Below are positions 35,118 through 45,106 of a DNA stretch of 64,000 bases, in pieces. Made by a program: the position numbers and the translations under genes. The stretch spans positions 62,001 through 126,000 of the forward strand of contig NZ_WPZL01000005.1 of NCBI RefSeq assembly GCF_013031245.1. Direction: 5' to 3'. Below the pieces are notes generated by a model. The model was not told the DNA's origin, did no database searches, and saw nothing but the letters and a program-made list of their open reading frames with translations. Source of the stretch: Ruegeria lacuscaerulensis (lineage in GTDB: Bacteria; Pseudomonadota; Alphaproteobacteria; Rhodobacterales; Rhodobacteraceae). Every line of letters begins with the position of its first letter. Position 1 is the stretch's first letter.

Positions 35118-36053
35118 CTAGTACCCGCGCGCCCGGTCGACCTCGTGCAACAGGGGCGCTCCTGCCTTCAACCGTTGAAAGTTTTCGCCCACATCCGCCA
35201 GCGCTTCGCCCAGATGCCAGCCGGAAACATGCGGCGTGATCGTCACGCCGGGATGCGCCCACAACGGATTGTCTGATGGCAGCGGCTCTGTCGTAGTCAC
35301 GTCCAGAACAGCATGGCCCGGTGTGCCGTTGTCCAGCGCAGTTATCAGAGCGTCCTCGTCGATCAGGTCCCCGCGACCCGCATTCAGCAATTGACTGCCG
35401 GGTTTCATGACGGCCAGCATCTTGGCATCGAAAAGCCCGACTGTCTGAGGAGTGGATGGGAGGATTGCGCAGACATGGTCGCACTGGCCCAGCAATTCCG
35501 GAAGGGCCGCGTCGCCATGCAGGCAGGTGACGCCGTCAATCTGCTTGGGCGACCGGCTCCAGCCCATAACCCGGAAACCGACGGAGTGCAGCATCCTGGC
35601 ACTGCGCGATCCGATATGGCCCAGTCCGAGAACACCAACCACTGTGTCCGGCGAATAGATGGGCGCTTTCGGCACCCATTCCGCGCGGCGTTGTGCGGCC
35701 TCGTGGAACGTCATGTGTCTTTGGTGGCGCAGGACATAGGCTACAAACCATTCGGCGATGCCTTGCGCAGGCGCGTCCGGTTTCAGGCGGGTCACGCGGA
35801 CATGAACGGGCAGGTTGGGGTTGCCGACGATTGTCTCGACCCCGGCGCCCAGTTTTTGCACCAGTTGCAAATTCGGCAAACGTTTGGGGTGGTCGTCGTT
35901 CAGCCCGACCACAGCAACCATGGTGATGTCGCTGGGATCTCCGAGTGTCGATGGCGTTCGCACATCCGTTCCGGGGTAAAGCCGTTGAACTTCGCGGGCA
36001 ATGTCGTTGTCGCTTATCCAATCGGACAGCCCGGTTTCAATCAACAACGCCAT
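35118..36053 (-). CDS. ghrA: Glyoxylate/hydroxypyruvate reductase A-like D-2-hydroxyacid dehydrogenase
   Basis: This 311-residue member reduces glyoxylate or hydroxypyruvate with NAD(P)H. The nucleotide motif GVLGLGHIGSRSARML is near residue 140, followed by VMGWSRSPK. The catalytic region has NAGRGDLIDEDALITAL (Arg), DVTTTEPLPSDNPLW (Glu) and ITPHVSGW (His). Length and the WFVAYVLRHQRHM segment fit the GhrA subgroup. ATG 36053 is preceded by GAGGGGG; an in-frame TTG seven codons upstream is less likely. Single gene. Confidence 0.87.
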   Translation of the reverse strand: MALLIETGLSDWISDNDIAREVQRLYPGTDVRTPSTLGDPSDITMVAVVGLNDDHPKRLPNLQLVQKLGAGVETIVGNPNLPVHVRVTRLKPDAPAQGIAEWFVAYVLRHQRHMTFHEAAQRRAEWVPKAPIYSPDTVVGVLGLGHIGSRSARMLHSVGFRVMGWSRSPKQIDGVTCLHGDAALPELLGQCDHVCAILPSTPQTVGLFDAKMLAVMKPGSQLLNAGRGDLIDEDALITALDNGTPGHAVLDVTTTEPLPSDNPLWAHPGVTITPHVSGWHLGEALADVGENFQRLKAGAPLLHEVDRARGY

Positions 36054-36205
36054 ATTGCGCCCCCTCTGTTTCAATTTGACCGTTTTGACGTTTCGTCACC
36101 CAACTGGACATCGTAAACGCAGCTAAGTCATTCTTTGGCTGAAGGTAAAGTCTGGTCGATGGATCGGACAAAGAAACAGATGCAGGAAGAGGGTTGAGGC
36201 AGCAC

Positions 36206-37012
36206 ATGAACAGGAAAACCGACCTGAGCCGTCAGACGTATTTTCACCAAAGTGCGGACGGTGCCTTTGTCGGCAATGATCCTGCGCGTGGTCCGTGGTC
36301 GGCTGACCACTGTCATGCGGGTCCGGTTAGCGGTCTGATCGTGCGAGCCGCGGAAACCGAGATCGGCCCGGAAAAAATGTTGACCCGTCTGACTGTTGAC
36401 CTGTTGCGGCCACTGCCGCTGGCAGGTCTGCGTGTGGCTGCGGAAACCACGCGCCACACCAAGACGCTGGCGACCACACGTGTGACGGTTCATGATCTCG
36501 ACGACACGCTCTGTGCCACAGCAACAACCATGCACCTGGCGCGCAGGGATCTGGGGCCGGTTCCCAACGTGACACTGTCCCCGCCCATTCTGGAGGACGC
36601 TGTGAAAGGCCCTTTCCCGATAGGTGAAATACGCCACGGCCTGCCGGGCTTTGCAAACCACTCCGAAGTGCTCTACCCCAGAAACGGCAATCAAGGCCCC
36701 GGACCAAAGACGGTCTGGATGCGGACGCCGAAATTGCTTGAGGGCGAGGCGCAATCGCCGATTCAGGCACTTTGCCCGCTGGCCGATTGCGGCAACGGTA
36801 TCTCGTGGAACGCGCCAACGGCTGAGATGGGATTCATGAACGCCGACCTGACCGTGCAAGTCCACCGCGAACCGGTTTCGGAATGGCTGGCCTCAGACTC
36901 CATTTGTCATTGGCAATCGTCGGGCATCGGCATGTCTCAATCAGTTCTCTATGACACCGAAGGCCCTGTCGGCGCGGCCTTGCAGACCCTCGTTCTGTTC
37001 CCGCCTAACTGA
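36206..37012 (+). CDS. Acyl-CoA thioesterase family protein (double hotdog)
   Basis: This 268-residue protein has two hotdog units (about residues 1-105 and 140-268), the arrangement of the thioesterase family PF13622/TesB-like proteins. Typical pieces are WSADHCHAGPVSGLIVRAAE, LTRLTVDLLRPLPLAGLRV, and a C-terminal MGFMNADLTVQVHREP followed by GIGMSQSVLYDTEGPVGAALQTLVLF. A GAGG sits 7 bases before ATG 36206; a TTG 12 bases earlier is in frame. It stands alone upstream of the DUF1007 gene. Natural acyl-CoA substrate unknown. Confidence 0.85.
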   Translation: MNRKTDLSRQTYFHQSADGAFVGNDPARGPWSADHCHAGPVSGLIVRAAETEIGPEKMLTRLTVDLLRPLPLAGLRVAAETTRHTKTLATTRVTVHDLDDTLCATATTMHLARRDLGPVPNVTLSPPILEDAVKGPFPIGEIRHGLPGFANHSEVLYPRNGNQGPGPKTVWMRTPKLLEGEAQSPIQALCPLADCGNGISWNAPTAEMGFMNADLTVQVHREPVSEWLASDSICHWQSSGIGMSQSVLYDTEGPVGAALQTLVLFPPN

Positions 37013-37085
37013 TCCGCAGGCCAGTTTCTGCAAGCGCCTCGCGAAACGCATTGCCGGGTGCTGACCGACACACTATCTTTCGCCC

Positions 37086-37733
37086 ATGCGTTGGATTGCG
37101 ACCCTGTTGACCTGCTGTTTGCCGATCCCGGCCATGGCACACCCCCATGTCTTCATTGACACCGGGTTGGAATTTATCGTGGATGAGGCGGGTCAACTGA
37201 CGCATGTGCGGGTCACCTGGGCGTATGATGAATTCTACTCGCTGTTGATCCTCGAAGACATGAAGCTGGATCAGGATGCAGATGGCATCCTGACCGAAGA
37301 CGAGCAACAGTTACTATCCGGTTTCGATGCTCAATGGGTTGAGGGGTATAACGGTGATCTGGTCGTGCTCTCGGACGGGGCAACCGTAGCCCTGTCCGGC
37401 CCTCTGGAACCGCAGGCCACCACTGAAGACGGGCGGGTTGTCACTACCCATCTGCGCGCGGTTGAGGGCGGCGCGGTGCCTGTCCTGGCGCTGTCGGCAA
37501 AAGCGTTTGATGAGACCTTTTACACCGCCTACGAAGTGACCCGGCCGGTTACGGTCTCGGGGCCTGCGACCTGTGAGGTCAACCGGGTTGAGCCCGACAT
37601 CGACGGCCAGCTGGCACAAATGCAGGCTTTTCTTCGGACGCTGGATGCCGATTTTGACCTCGAAGAAAATGACATCCCTCTGGTCGGGGAGAACTTTGCG
37701 ACTGAGATCCGCGTTTCATGTCCAAATACCTGA
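37086..37733 (+). CDS. Exported DUF1007 family protein
   Basis: This 215-residue protein has a signal peptide (residues 1-18, ending AMA) and a mature start AHPHVFIDTGLEFIV, the conserved H-P-H-V motif of DUF1007. The N-terminal histidines may bind metal. A single Cys pair (near residues 160 and 212) could form a disulfide. The family is regularly found upstream of NicO-type exporters, as here: the next gene overlaps it by 16 bases. A periplasmic metal-binding or delivery role is therefore inferred. Confidence 0.9.
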   Translation: MRWIATLLTCCLPIPAMAHPHVFIDTGLEFIVDEAGQLTHVRVTWAYDEFYSLLILEDMKLDQDADGILTEDEQQLLSGFDAQWVEGYNGDLVVLSDGATVALSGPLEPQATTEDGRVVTTHLRAVEGGAVPVLALSAKAFDETFYTAYEVTRPVTVSGPATCEVNRVEPDIDGQLAQMQAFLRTLDADFDLEENDIPLVGENFATEIRVSCPNT

Positions 37734-38647
37734 TTGTACCTGTCGCCATTTCCGTTGGTCTGCTGCTGTGGTTCTGGGGCAGTGGCGGGTTTGATCACCT
37801 GGCCGCATGGGCTGCGGGTGAGCAGCGGGAATTCCAGAACCAGATCGCGCGATCCTTGCGCGCTGCCCGCGCCGAACAGCCCGAGGCCGTCGCAACCCTG
37901 CTGACGGTGTGTTTTGCCTATGGCTTCTTCCATGCAATCGGACCCGGCCACGGTAAGGTGCTGATCGGAGGTTACGGACTTGGCCGCCGCATCGCGTTCT
38001 GGCGCCTGTCCGCCATCAGTGTGCTGTCCAGTCTTGGGCAGGCAGTCACGGCCATCGTGCTGGTCTATGCCGGGGTTCTGGTGTTCCAGATGTCTCGCGA
38101 AAGCCTTGTGGGCACGACCGAGCAGGTCATGGCCCCCATTAGCTACGCTGCCATTGCTGCAATTGGGTTGTGGCTAGTGTTCCGGGCCAGTCGCAGTTTT
38201 GCACGGCGTGTCCGCAGCGAAACCGCGCATCATCACCACTATGATCACGATCACAATCATCATGACCACGATCACGACGTTTGCTCAGACTGCGGCCACC
38301 GGCACGGCCCCACCGCAGAGGAAGTGGCACATATCGGCAGCCTGCGTGAGGCCGCGTTGCTGATTGCAGGTATTGCGGCACGCCCCTGCACCGGCGCGTT
38401 GTTTGTGCTGATCCTGACCTGGCAGATGGGCATCGCGATGGTCGGTATAGCGGGGGCCTTTGCGATGGCTCTGGGCACGGCGACTGTGACGACACTGGTC
38501 GGTTGGACCTCGTTCGGCTTGCGCGGCGGATTGCTGGTCTCGGCATCGGCCACGCGGTTTGCCTCGGTGTTGGCGCCGACTATCGAACTGGTGGCTGGAC
38601 TGCTAATCGCGGTGATTGCTGGTGGTCTGTTGCTGCGCGCGATTTAG
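37718..38647 (+). CDS. Nickel/cobalt (NicO/RcnA) family exporter
   Basis: This 309-residue membrane protein has six or seven predicted helices. The hallmark H-A-x-G-P-G-H-G-K motif is at residues 72-80. A cytoplasmic loop at about 171-196 is made almost wholly of His and Asp, with a C-x-x-C (CSDC) and HRHG. The second half contains [15 protein letters not shown], also conserved. RcnA-type proteins export Ni and Co; the DUF1007-linked subgroup may move other divalent ions, such as zinc. It overlaps the DUF1007 gene and ends convergent with truA, overlapping 4 bases. Confidence 0.9.
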   Translation: MSKYLIVPVAISVGLLLWFWGSGGFDHLAAWAAGEQREFQNQIARSLRAARAEQPEAVATLLTVCFAYGFFHAIGPGHGKVLIGGYGLGRRIAFWRLSAISVLSSLGQAVTAIVLVYAGVLVFQMSRESLVGTTEQVMAPISYAAIAAIGLWLVFRASRSFARRVRSETAHHHHYDHDHNHHDHDHDVCSDCGHRHGPTAEEVAHIGSLREAALLIAGIAARPCTGALFVLILTWQMGIAMVGIAGAFAMALGTATVTTLVGWTSFGLRGGLLVSASATRFASVLAPTIELVAGLLIAVIAGGLLLRAI

Positions 38648-39411
38648 TCGAAGACAGGCTCAGGATACCCAACTCGCGCCAGATAGAGGCCCTGCGGCGG
38701 GCAAACCGGCCCGCAGGCGGCGCGGTCGGCGGCCTGTAGCGCATCGCGTACATCTTCGGGCGTCCACGCTCCGGCGCCGACTCGTTCCAGCGTGCCAACG
38801 AAACTGCGCACCTGATTGTGCAGGAACGACCGGGCGCGGACGTGGAAATGTATCTCGGGGCCGGAAAAGCCCTCAACCTGCTCGACCCGTAGTTCATCCA
38901 GCGTTTTGACCGGGCTGGCCGCCTGACAGATGGATGAGCGGAAGGTGGTGAAATCATGCCGCCCGATCAGCATATCTGCCCCGGCCTGCATCGCATCGAC
39001 GTTGAGCCGGTGGTTGATCTGCCAGACCTGTCCGGCGTCATGGGTCGCAGGTGCGCGGCGCATCAGAATACGGAACAGGTATTGCCGTTCCAACGCCGAA
39101 AACCGTGCGTGCCAGTCGTCATCCACCCGGGCAGCTTTCACGATGGCCACAGGCTGCGGCTTGAGATGGTAATTCAGCGCCTCGGACAGGCGGAACGGGT
39201 CCCATTCCTTGACCAGATCACAATGGGCCACCTGTCCCAGTGCATGAACGCCGGCATCGGTGCGTCCGGCGGCAGCGATGGTGTGCTCTCCGGGCTGGAT
39301 ACGCGACAAGGCCTGTTCGATCGCCCCTTGAACGGACGGCAATTCCTTTTGCCGCTGCCACCCGGCAAACGGCTCCCCCTGGTATTCGACTTTCAGCGCG
39401 TATCTAGGCAT
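38644..39411 (-). CDS. truA: tRNA pseudouridine(38-40) synthase
   Basis: TruA makes pseudouridine at positions 38-40 in the anticodon stem of many tRNAs. The 255-residue protein has [18 protein letters not shown] at the N-terminus and the catalytic GRTDAGVHA near residue 50, with the nucleophilic Asp, then [12 protein letters not shown] and [18 protein letters not shown]. Length is normal. It is convergent with the NicO exporter gene. Divergent with the ycjX-like gene 107 bases away. Confidence 0.96.
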   Translation of the reverse strand: MPRYALKVEYQGEPFAGWQRQKELPSVQGAIEQALSRIQPGEHTIAAAGRTDAGVHALGQVAHCDLVKEWDPFRLSEALNYHLKPQPVAIVKAARVDDDWHARFSALERQYLFRILMRRAPATHDAGQVWQINHRLNVDAMQAGADMLIGRHDFTTFRSSICQAASPVKTLDELRVEQVEGFSGPEIHFHVRARSFLHNQVRSFVGTLERVGAGAWTPEDVRDALQAADRAACGPVCPPQGLYLARVGYPEPVFD

Positions 39412-39518
39412 GGGCTGCTGGTAACGCGCCGCGCACGGACGGGCAAGAGCGGGAAAGCGCTGGCATGTCCGGCGACGGCTACCTATCTTGAGCGAAACGA
39501 TAAAAGCGGGGCGACAGT

Positions 39519-40931
39519 TTGGTCATCTCTTCTCTGGCAGACAGTCTTGTGCGCGGCGTCGAGTCCGTGGGCGACCGCGTGTCTGAGGCACTGTTCGAGC
39601 CCATGATCCGTCTGGGCGTCACCGGGTTGGCGCGGTCGGGAAAGACAGTGTTCATCACCTCTCTGGTCGCGAACCTGCTGGACCGGGGGCGGATGCCGGG
39701 CCTTGTGGCGCAGCAGGAAGGCCGGATCAATGCGGTTTACTTGCAACCGCAGCCCGACGATACGGTGCCCCGGTTCGACTATGAAAACCATTTGGCCGCG
39801 CTGACCGGAGCACAGCCTCACTGGCCGGATAGTACCCGCGCCGTATCTGAGTTGCGGCTTTCCTTCAAAGCCCGTCCCGCCGGTTTGCTATCGGGTCTGC
39901 AAGGGCCGCGAACCGTTCATCTGGACATCGTGGATTATCCGGGCGAATGGCTGCTGGATCTGGCTTTGCTGGATAAATCCTACGAGGTCTGGTCAAGAGA
40001 AACGCTTGAACGCATTGCCGGTCGCGCCGAGGCTGCGGGCTTTCTTGAACAAGCCAAAGCGGCAGAACCAACTGAGACGCATGACGAGCCTACGGCGCAG
40101 GCCTTGGCCAAAGAGTTTGCGACCTATTTGAGCGCCGCGCGAGATGCCGGGTTCTATGACTGCACGCCGGGGCGTTTCTTGCTGCCGGGCGATCTGGCGG
40201 GTTCTCCGGTGCTGACCTTTGCGCCTTTACCTGTCGACGGCCATGCGCCCCGGCGCAGCCTGCACCGGGAAATGGCGCGGCGGTACGAAGCCTATAAGTC
40301 TCAGGTTGTGAAGCCGTTCTTTCGGGATCACTTTGCGCGGATCGACCGGCAGGTGGTTCTGGTCGATGCGCTGGGAGCGATCCACAAAGGGCCACAAGCG
40401 GTCGAGGACATGCGCCGCGCCATGGCTGATATTCTGTCCGCCTTCCGCCCGGGGCGTAACGCCTGGCTCAGCCAGTTGCTGCTGGGAAAACGGGTCGAGC
40501 GTATCCTGTTCGCCGCCACCAAGGCCGACCATCTGCACCACCTGCAACATCCACGCCTGACCCACATCATGGAGGCTCTGACCCGCGACGCCCGCGACCG
40601 TGCAAGCTTTGCCGGGGCGGAAACGGCGGCGCTGTCCCTGGCTGCTTTGCGCGCAACGACCGAGGAAATCCGCACGCATAACGGGTCCAAATTGCCCTGC
40701 GTGCGCGGCACCCTGTTGGACGGCAAGCAGGCGGCTTTCTATCCCGGTGACCTGCCCGAAGACCCAAGCCATCTGCTGGGTCCGGCCCGCAACGGAGCGG
40801 AAAGCTGGCTGGGCGAAGACTATGGATTCATGGCCTTTTCACCAGCGCATCTGACCCTGCGGCCGGGTGACGGTCCGCCGCATATCCGGCTGGACCGTGC
40901 CGCGCAGTTTTTGATCGGAGACCGGTTGTGA
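39519..40931 (+). CDS. YcjX-like P-loop protein (DUF463)
   Basis: This 470-residue protein belongs to the YcjX family of predicted nucleotide-binding proteins. A Walker A motif [10 protein letters not shown] is at about residues 34-43, with a Walker-B-like [15 protein letters not shown] near residue 130 and a [11 protein letters not shown] (T-K-x-D) specificity motif near residue 330. In E. coli ycjX and ycjF form a stress-induced pair, but the function is unknown. The most upstream start is TTG 39519; a GTG at 39552 is also possible. It overlaps the next gene by 4 bases (GTGA). Confidence 0.87.
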   Translation: MVISSLADSLVRGVESVGDRVSEALFEPMIRLGVTGLARSGKTVFITSLVANLLDRGRMPGLVAQQEGRINAVYLQPQPDDTVPRFDYENHLAALTGAQPHWPDSTRAVSELRLSFKARPAGLLSGLQGPRTVHLDIVDYPGEWLLDLALLDKSYEVWSRETLERIAGRAEAAGFLEQAKAAEPTETHDEPTAQALAKEFATYLSAARDAGFYDCTPGRFLLPGDLAGSPVLTFAPLPVDGHAPRRSLHREMARRYEAYKSQVVKPFFRDHFARIDRQVVLVDALGAIHKGPQAVEDMRRAMADILSAFRPGRNAWLSQLLLGKRVERILFAATKADHLHHLQHPRLTHIMEALTRDARDRASFAGAETAALSLAALRATTEEIRTHNGSKLPCVRGTLLDGKQAAFYPGDLPEDPSHLLGPARNGAESWLGEDYGFMAFSPAHLTLRPGDGPPHIRLDRAAQFLIGDRL

Positions 40932-41383
40932 CCGTCGTCCTTCGTCCCGCCCGCAGCACCGATGCCGGTGCGACCGGAGAAATTCTGCACGGATTTGCTC
41001 GTGACAACGACTGGATGCCCGAATTGCATTCCTGCGCTGAAACCATCGCCTTTTGCGGTTGGATGATTGATCAGGGTTGGGTGACCGTGGCTGAAACCAA
41101 TACAGGCGTTGTGGGGTTTCTGGCGCTCAAGGGGGATGAAATCCACTCCCTCTATCTGACACCGTCTGAATGCGGGCAGGGAATCGGCCAGCGCCTTCTG
41201 GATCAAGCCAAATCCCGGCAGGCGCAGCTGTCTCTGTTTGCGTTCCAGGCCAATCACGGGGCATGCCGGTTCTATGAGCACAACGGCTTTGCCGAGGTCG
41301 CCCGCAGCGACGGGGCGGAAAACGATGAAAACCTGCCGGACATCAAATACGTCTGGCAACGGAAAGGGGCTGAGAATGGCTAA
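40928..41383 (+). CDS. GNAT-family N-acetyltransferase
   Basis: This 151-residue GNAT domain has the acetyl-CoA site ECGQGIGQRLLDQAK (motif A, Q-x-x-G-x-G/A) near residue 80 and the following FAFQANHGACRFYEHNGF (motif B). The acceptor substrate is not predictable. Its start GTG overlaps the ycjX stop and its end overlaps the ycjF start by 8 bases, so it is translated as part of this three-gene unit. A GNAT gene inside the ycjX-ycjF pair is not the E. coli arrangement. Confidence 0.88.
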   Translation: MTVVLRPARSTDAGATGEILHGFARDNDWMPELHSCAETIAFCGWMIDQGWVTVAETNTGVVGFLALKGDEIHSLYLTPSECGQGIGQRLLDQAKSRQAQLSLFAFQANHGACRFYEHNGFAEVARSDGAENDENLPDIKYVWQRKGAENG

Positions 41384-42365
41384 AGGTCCGGTTCTGATTG
41401 ATCTTGACGACGAGGAACCAGCTGCGGACGTAGCAGAGGCGCCGCCGGTTCCTGACGTTGCGCAGCCGCAAGGGCAGGCGATGCAAACGGCGGTTCGATT
41501 GACGGCGCGTAAACCGTCGGCCCTGTCGCGGTGGTTCTGGGGGCTGGCTCTGGCAGCGATTGGCGCGGTGGTGTCCGTCGCGGCCTGGGATTTCGTCAAT
41601 TCACTGCTGTTACGGGCACCGATCCTTGGTTGGGTTATCACTGGCTTGTTTGCGGCGCTGGTATTGGTCGCACTGATCATCGCAATGCGGGAACTGGCCG
41701 CCATTGGGCGGTTGTCTCGCGTCGATGGAATGCGCCGCGCCGCAGACACGGCGCTGACCGAAGCCGATCTGGCACAGGCCCGCGTGGTCACGAACCGTCT
41801 GATCGCGTTCTACAAAGGGCGCGAAGAAACCCGTTGGGGCCGGGACCGATTGACTGAACGGATGGGCGAACAATTTGACGCCTCCGCGCTGCTGACCTTG
41901 GCCGAAGATGAATTGCTTGCCCCTCTGGACGAAGCCGCCAGCCGCGAGGTCGAGGCGGCAGCACGTCAGGTCGCCACGGTAACCGCCCTGGTGCCTCTGG
42001 CGTTGGCGGATGTCGCGACGGCGCTGGCGGCGTCATTGCGGATGATCCGCAGGGTTGCCGAGATTTACGGGGGGCGTGCAGGGTTTCTGGGCAGTTGGCG
42101 GCTGACCCGGGCAGTCTTTGTGCATCTGGTGGCCACCGGGGCTGTGGCCGTTGGCGATGACCTGCTGGAACCTGTTCTGGGGGGATCGGTCCTCAGCAAA
42201 CTGTCCCGTCGCTTTGGCGAAGGGTTGGTGAACGGCGCACTCAGCGCGCGGGTCGGCGTGGCCGCGATGGAGGTCTGTCGTCCTTTACCGTTTTCTGACC
42301 GGCACAGGCCGTCCACCCGCGGTATGATCAAACGTGCGCTGAGTGGTTTGTTCTCGAAAACTTGA
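41376..42365 (+). CDS. YcjF-like membrane protein (DUF697 / TIGR01620)
   Basis: This 329-residue protein has a disordered N-terminal 45 residues and two predicted membrane helices (about residues 53-72 and 80-102). A cytoplasmic helical DUF697 region follows, with DGMRRAADTALTEADL, VATVTALVPLALADVATALAASLRMIRRVAEIYGG. Start at ATG 41376, overlapping the GNAT gene; AAAGGGG is upstream. Members accompany YcjX. The function is unknown; a membrane stress role is often suggested. Confidence 0.87.
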   Translation: MAKGPVLIDLDDEEPAADVAEAPPVPDVAQPQGQAMQTAVRLTARKPSALSRWFWGLALAAIGAVVSVAAWDFVNSLLLRAPILGWVITGLFAALVLVALIIAMRELAAIGRLSRVDGMRRAADTALTEADLAQARVVTNRLIAFYKGREETRWGRDRLTERMGEQFDASALLTLAEDELLAPLDEAASREVEAAARQVATVTALVPLALADVATALAASLRMIRRVAEIYGGRAGFLGSWRLTRAVFVHLVATGAVAVGDDLLEPVLGGSVLSKLSRRFGEGLVNGALSARVGVAAMEVCRPLPFSDRHRPSTRGMIKRALSGLFSKT

Positions 42366-42419
42366 CCTGACGCAAAGTCTTCCTGTCTGCTGGCGTGCAT
42401 AACAAAGCCGGAGCCAGCC

Positions 42420-43130
42420 ATGATCGAGCACGGACATAGCCAGCAGGAAATCTCGGAACGGATCAATGCGCCGCCAGGCCGGGGCGTCCTGCGGGACGTG
42501 GTTTATGGCGGTATCGACGGTTCGGTGACAACATTTGCCATTGTTGCAGGGGTTGCGGGGGCGGGCTTGTCGTCGTTCGTGATCGTGGCGCTGGGGCTGG
42601 CCAACGTCCTGGCAGACGGGTTTTCGATGGCAGCCGGGAATTACTCAGCCACCAAGGCGGAGTTGGATAATATCCGTCGCATCCGCGTCATCGAAGAGCG
42701 TCACATAAAACTTTATCCTGACGGCGAGCGTCGTGAGGTGCATGAGATTCTGGCGCAAAAAGGGTTGTCAGGCCGCATTCTGGACGAAGCCACCGATGAG
42801 ATCACGGCAAACCATGACAATTGGGTAAACTTGATGATCGAGGGCGAATACGGGTTGGGCAGCGTTGATCCCAACCCGATCAAGGCGGCGACTGCAACAT
42901 TTTTAGCCTTTCTCGTGGCCGGAATGGTTCCTCTGTTGCCGTTCTTGTTGTCAGTGGATCAGGCTTTTGCCGTTTCTGCCTGGATGACCATGGGTGTGTT
43001 CTTTGCCATTGGTGCTTTGAAAAGCCGTTGGTCATTGGCGCCGTGGTGGCGGTCCGGGTTCGAGACCCTGCTGATCGGCGGAGCCGCAGCATCAATCGCT
43101 TATCTTGTGGGATCTCTCTTTCACCCCTAG
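42420..43130 (+). CDS. VIT1/CCC1-family iron/manganese transporter
   Basis: This 236-residue protein has five predicted membrane helices. N-terminal GVLRDVVYGGIDGSVTTFAIV is the family hallmark, followed by LANVLADGFSMAAGNY. A cytoplasmic helical segment (about residues 75-125) is rich in Glu and His (EERHIKLYPDGERREVHEIL) as in metal-binding domains of VIT1. The last three helices close the protein. It should move Fe(II) or Mn(II) out of the cytoplasm. Single gene, 54 bases after ycjF-like. Confidence 0.88.
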   Translation: MIEHGHSQQEISERINAPPGRGVLRDVVYGGIDGSVTTFAIVAGVAGAGLSSFVIVALGLANVLADGFSMAAGNYSATKAELDNIRRIRVIEERHIKLYPDGERREVHEILAQKGLSGRILDEATDEITANHDNWVNLMIEGEYGLGSVDPNPIKAATATFLAFLVAGMVPLLPFLLSVDQAFAVSAWMTMGVFFAIGALKSRWSLAPWWRSGFETLLIGGAAASIAYLVGSLFHP

Positions 43131-43214
43131 GGGCCAAGATTGTCGCAGATTGTGTGGATTGGCTGGTCATGGCAGTCTCAGTCGCTAGTCTGTCGGAAGC
43201 AGATTCAAGAGATT

Positions 43215-45011
43215 GTGCGACTTTTGCTGATTTCCGACAAAAACGTACTTGTTTTAGGGGCTTATGGGTTTATCGGGGCGGCCGTAACTCGGTCGCTTCA
43301 GTCCGAAGGCGCGCGGGTTTCGGCCTTTGTGCGCAGCGGGAAAACAGGGGCTCAGGTCTTGCCGGGTATGACACTGGTGCATGGTGATCTGCGGACCTGT
43401 CTGCAACCTCGGGACTGGAATGCCACCTTGTCTGGTATCGATTGTGTCGTGAACTGCGCCGGTGCATTGCAGGATGGCCCTGCGGATGATCTGGAAGCTG
43501 TTCACCACATTGCCATTGCGGCTTTGGGGAAGGCCTGCGCTGAGAAGAACATCGCCGTGGTTCAGATTTCAGCTATCGGAGCGTCCCCGGGTGCAAAGAC
43601 GGATTTCATGCGGACCAAGGTCGCGGGTGATGACGCGCTGCGATCCTGCGGCATCCCATTGTGGATTCTCAGGCCGGGTCTGGTCATCGGACAATCCGAC
43701 TACGGTGGGACGGCTCTGCTGCGTATGTTGGCGGCGGTTCCACTGGTACAACCAATCGCGTATCCGAAGGCCCCGGTCCAGTGCGTAGGTATGCCGGACC
43801 TGTGCCAAGCGGTTGCGGCGGCTGTGGCCGGAGAGTTGCCGCAAGGCACATACGATCTGGTTGAGGACGAGCCAACTCCGCTGTCCGGTGTTCTGGACGA
43901 GACGCGCCGCTGGATGGGTTTTCCATCCGCACTGGTCACCATCAATGCGCCTGGTACGATGTCGGTTTTGGTCTTGCGTTGCGCCGACGCGCTTGGTCAC
44001 CTGGGGTGGCGCTCGCCCCTGAGAAGCAACGCGATGACACTCATGGCCGAAGGTGTGACCGGAGACCCGGAACCTTACCGCATGGCCACTGGCCAATCGC
44101 TGACGCCTTTACTACAAATCTATGCCGGCTTGATCTGTTCGCGGGAACACAGGCTGGCGGCGCGGATGTCTTTGTTGCTGCCGCCGGTCGTCGCTGTGCT
44201 CAGCCTTTTCTGGGTATTGTCCGGCTTGCTCGGTCTGTTCGGCCTCTCACAGGCGACGTCGGTATTGACCGGCGCAGGTTGGGGCGCAGGGATAGCAACC
44301 GCCAGTGTGGTGTTCTGGTCGATCATCGATATTGCGCTGGGTCTTGCCATTCTATGGCGTCCCTGGGCCGAACGCGCTTGTCTGGCGCAGTTTGGGATCG
44401 CCCTGTTCTACCTAATCGCAGCGAGTATTACTGTTCCGGGATTGTGGCTGGACCCGTTGGGCCCGTTAATCAAAGTATTGCCTGCAATGAGTTTGTCGCT
44501 TGTCGCCATGGGCCATGTTGCAGAGCCGCTGATGGACCCTGATCTGATCCTGCGTTGGTTGCACATAATCGGAGCCTGCGTTTTGCTTGGCACAGGTGCC
44601 GGTATCGCGTTCTTTATGCTGGCTGCGCATCGTTCGCGCGACCCTCGGTTTATCGCGCAGACGGCCAGCACAGTGGTTCTTGCCGATTTTTTGTTCACGA
44701 CAACGGCTGTCGTCCTGCAACCGATCACCGGCGCCCTGCTGGCGTGGCGGTTGGGATGGTCGTTCAGCGAAGGCTGGATTGCGCTGTCGCTGGCACTTTA
44801 TGCCATGGCCGGGCTGTTCTGGTTGCCGGTTGTGTGGATACAGATAAAAATGCGCGGACTGGCACGGCTGGCCGCAGAGAATGAAGCTCCGCTGCCCGCG
44901 CTTTATCACCGTCTGTTCCGAATTTGGTTTGCCAGCGGGTTTCCCGCCTTTGCGGCAGTGTTGGCCATTATCTGGTTGATGATCGCCCGACCGGCGATTG
45001 GCTGGGGTTAG
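43215..45011 (+). CDS. Three-domain fusion: NAD(P)-binding SDR-like, DoxX-like and DUF2269 membrane domains
   Basis: This protein of about 598 residues is a fusion. Residues 1-280 form an atypical short-chain dehydrogenase/NmrA-like Rossmann unit (NVLVLGAYGFIGAAVTRSL, VVNCAGALQ, WILRPGLVIGQ). Residues about 300-440 are a four-helix DoxX-like membrane unit. Residues about 445-598 form a DUF2269-like four-helix membrane unit (LRWLHIIGACVLLGTGAGIAFF). An NAD-binding domain joined to DoxX-like units also occurs in other proteobacteria. The start is unclear: the frame is open from TTG 43140, and GTG 43215 sits just before the Rossmann strand. Possible redox role in the membrane; the substrate is unknown. 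Confidence 0.8.
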   Translation: MRLLLISDKNVLVLGAYGFIGAAVTRSLQSEGARVSAFVRSGKTGAQVLPGMTLVHGDLRTCLQPRDWNATLSGIDCVVNCAGALQDGPADDLEAVHHIAIAALGKACAEKNIAVVQISAIGASPGAKTDFMRTKVAGDDALRSCGIPLWILRPGLVIGQSDYGGTALLRMLAAVPLVQPIAYPKAPVQCVGMPDLCQAVAAAVAGELPQGTYDLVEDEPTPLSGVLDETRRWMGFPSALVTINAPGTMSVLVLRCADALGHLGWRSPLRSNAMTLMAEGVTGDPEPYRMATGQSLTPLLQIYAGLICSREHRLAARMSLLLPPVVAVLSLFWVLSGLLGLFGLSQATSVLTGAGWGAGIATASVVFWSIIDIALGLAILWRPWAERACLAQFGIALFYLIAASITVPGLWLDPLGPLIKVLPAMSLSLVAMGHVAEPLMDPDLILRWLHIIGACVLLGTGAGIAFFMLAAHRSRDPRFIAQTASTVVLADFLFTTTAVVLQPITGALLAWRLGWSFSEGWIALSLALYAMAGLFWLPVVWIQIKMRGLARLAAENEAPLPALYHRLFRIWFASGFPAFAAVLAIIWLMIARPAIGWG

Positions 45012-45106
45012 CCCGGGAGTCAGCCCCCTCGAATCTACTGGAATTTCTGACTGTTACAGAATGTAAGCCTCGGGTAGCCTGACGTCGAAACCACTCGGAG
45101 AGCCCT

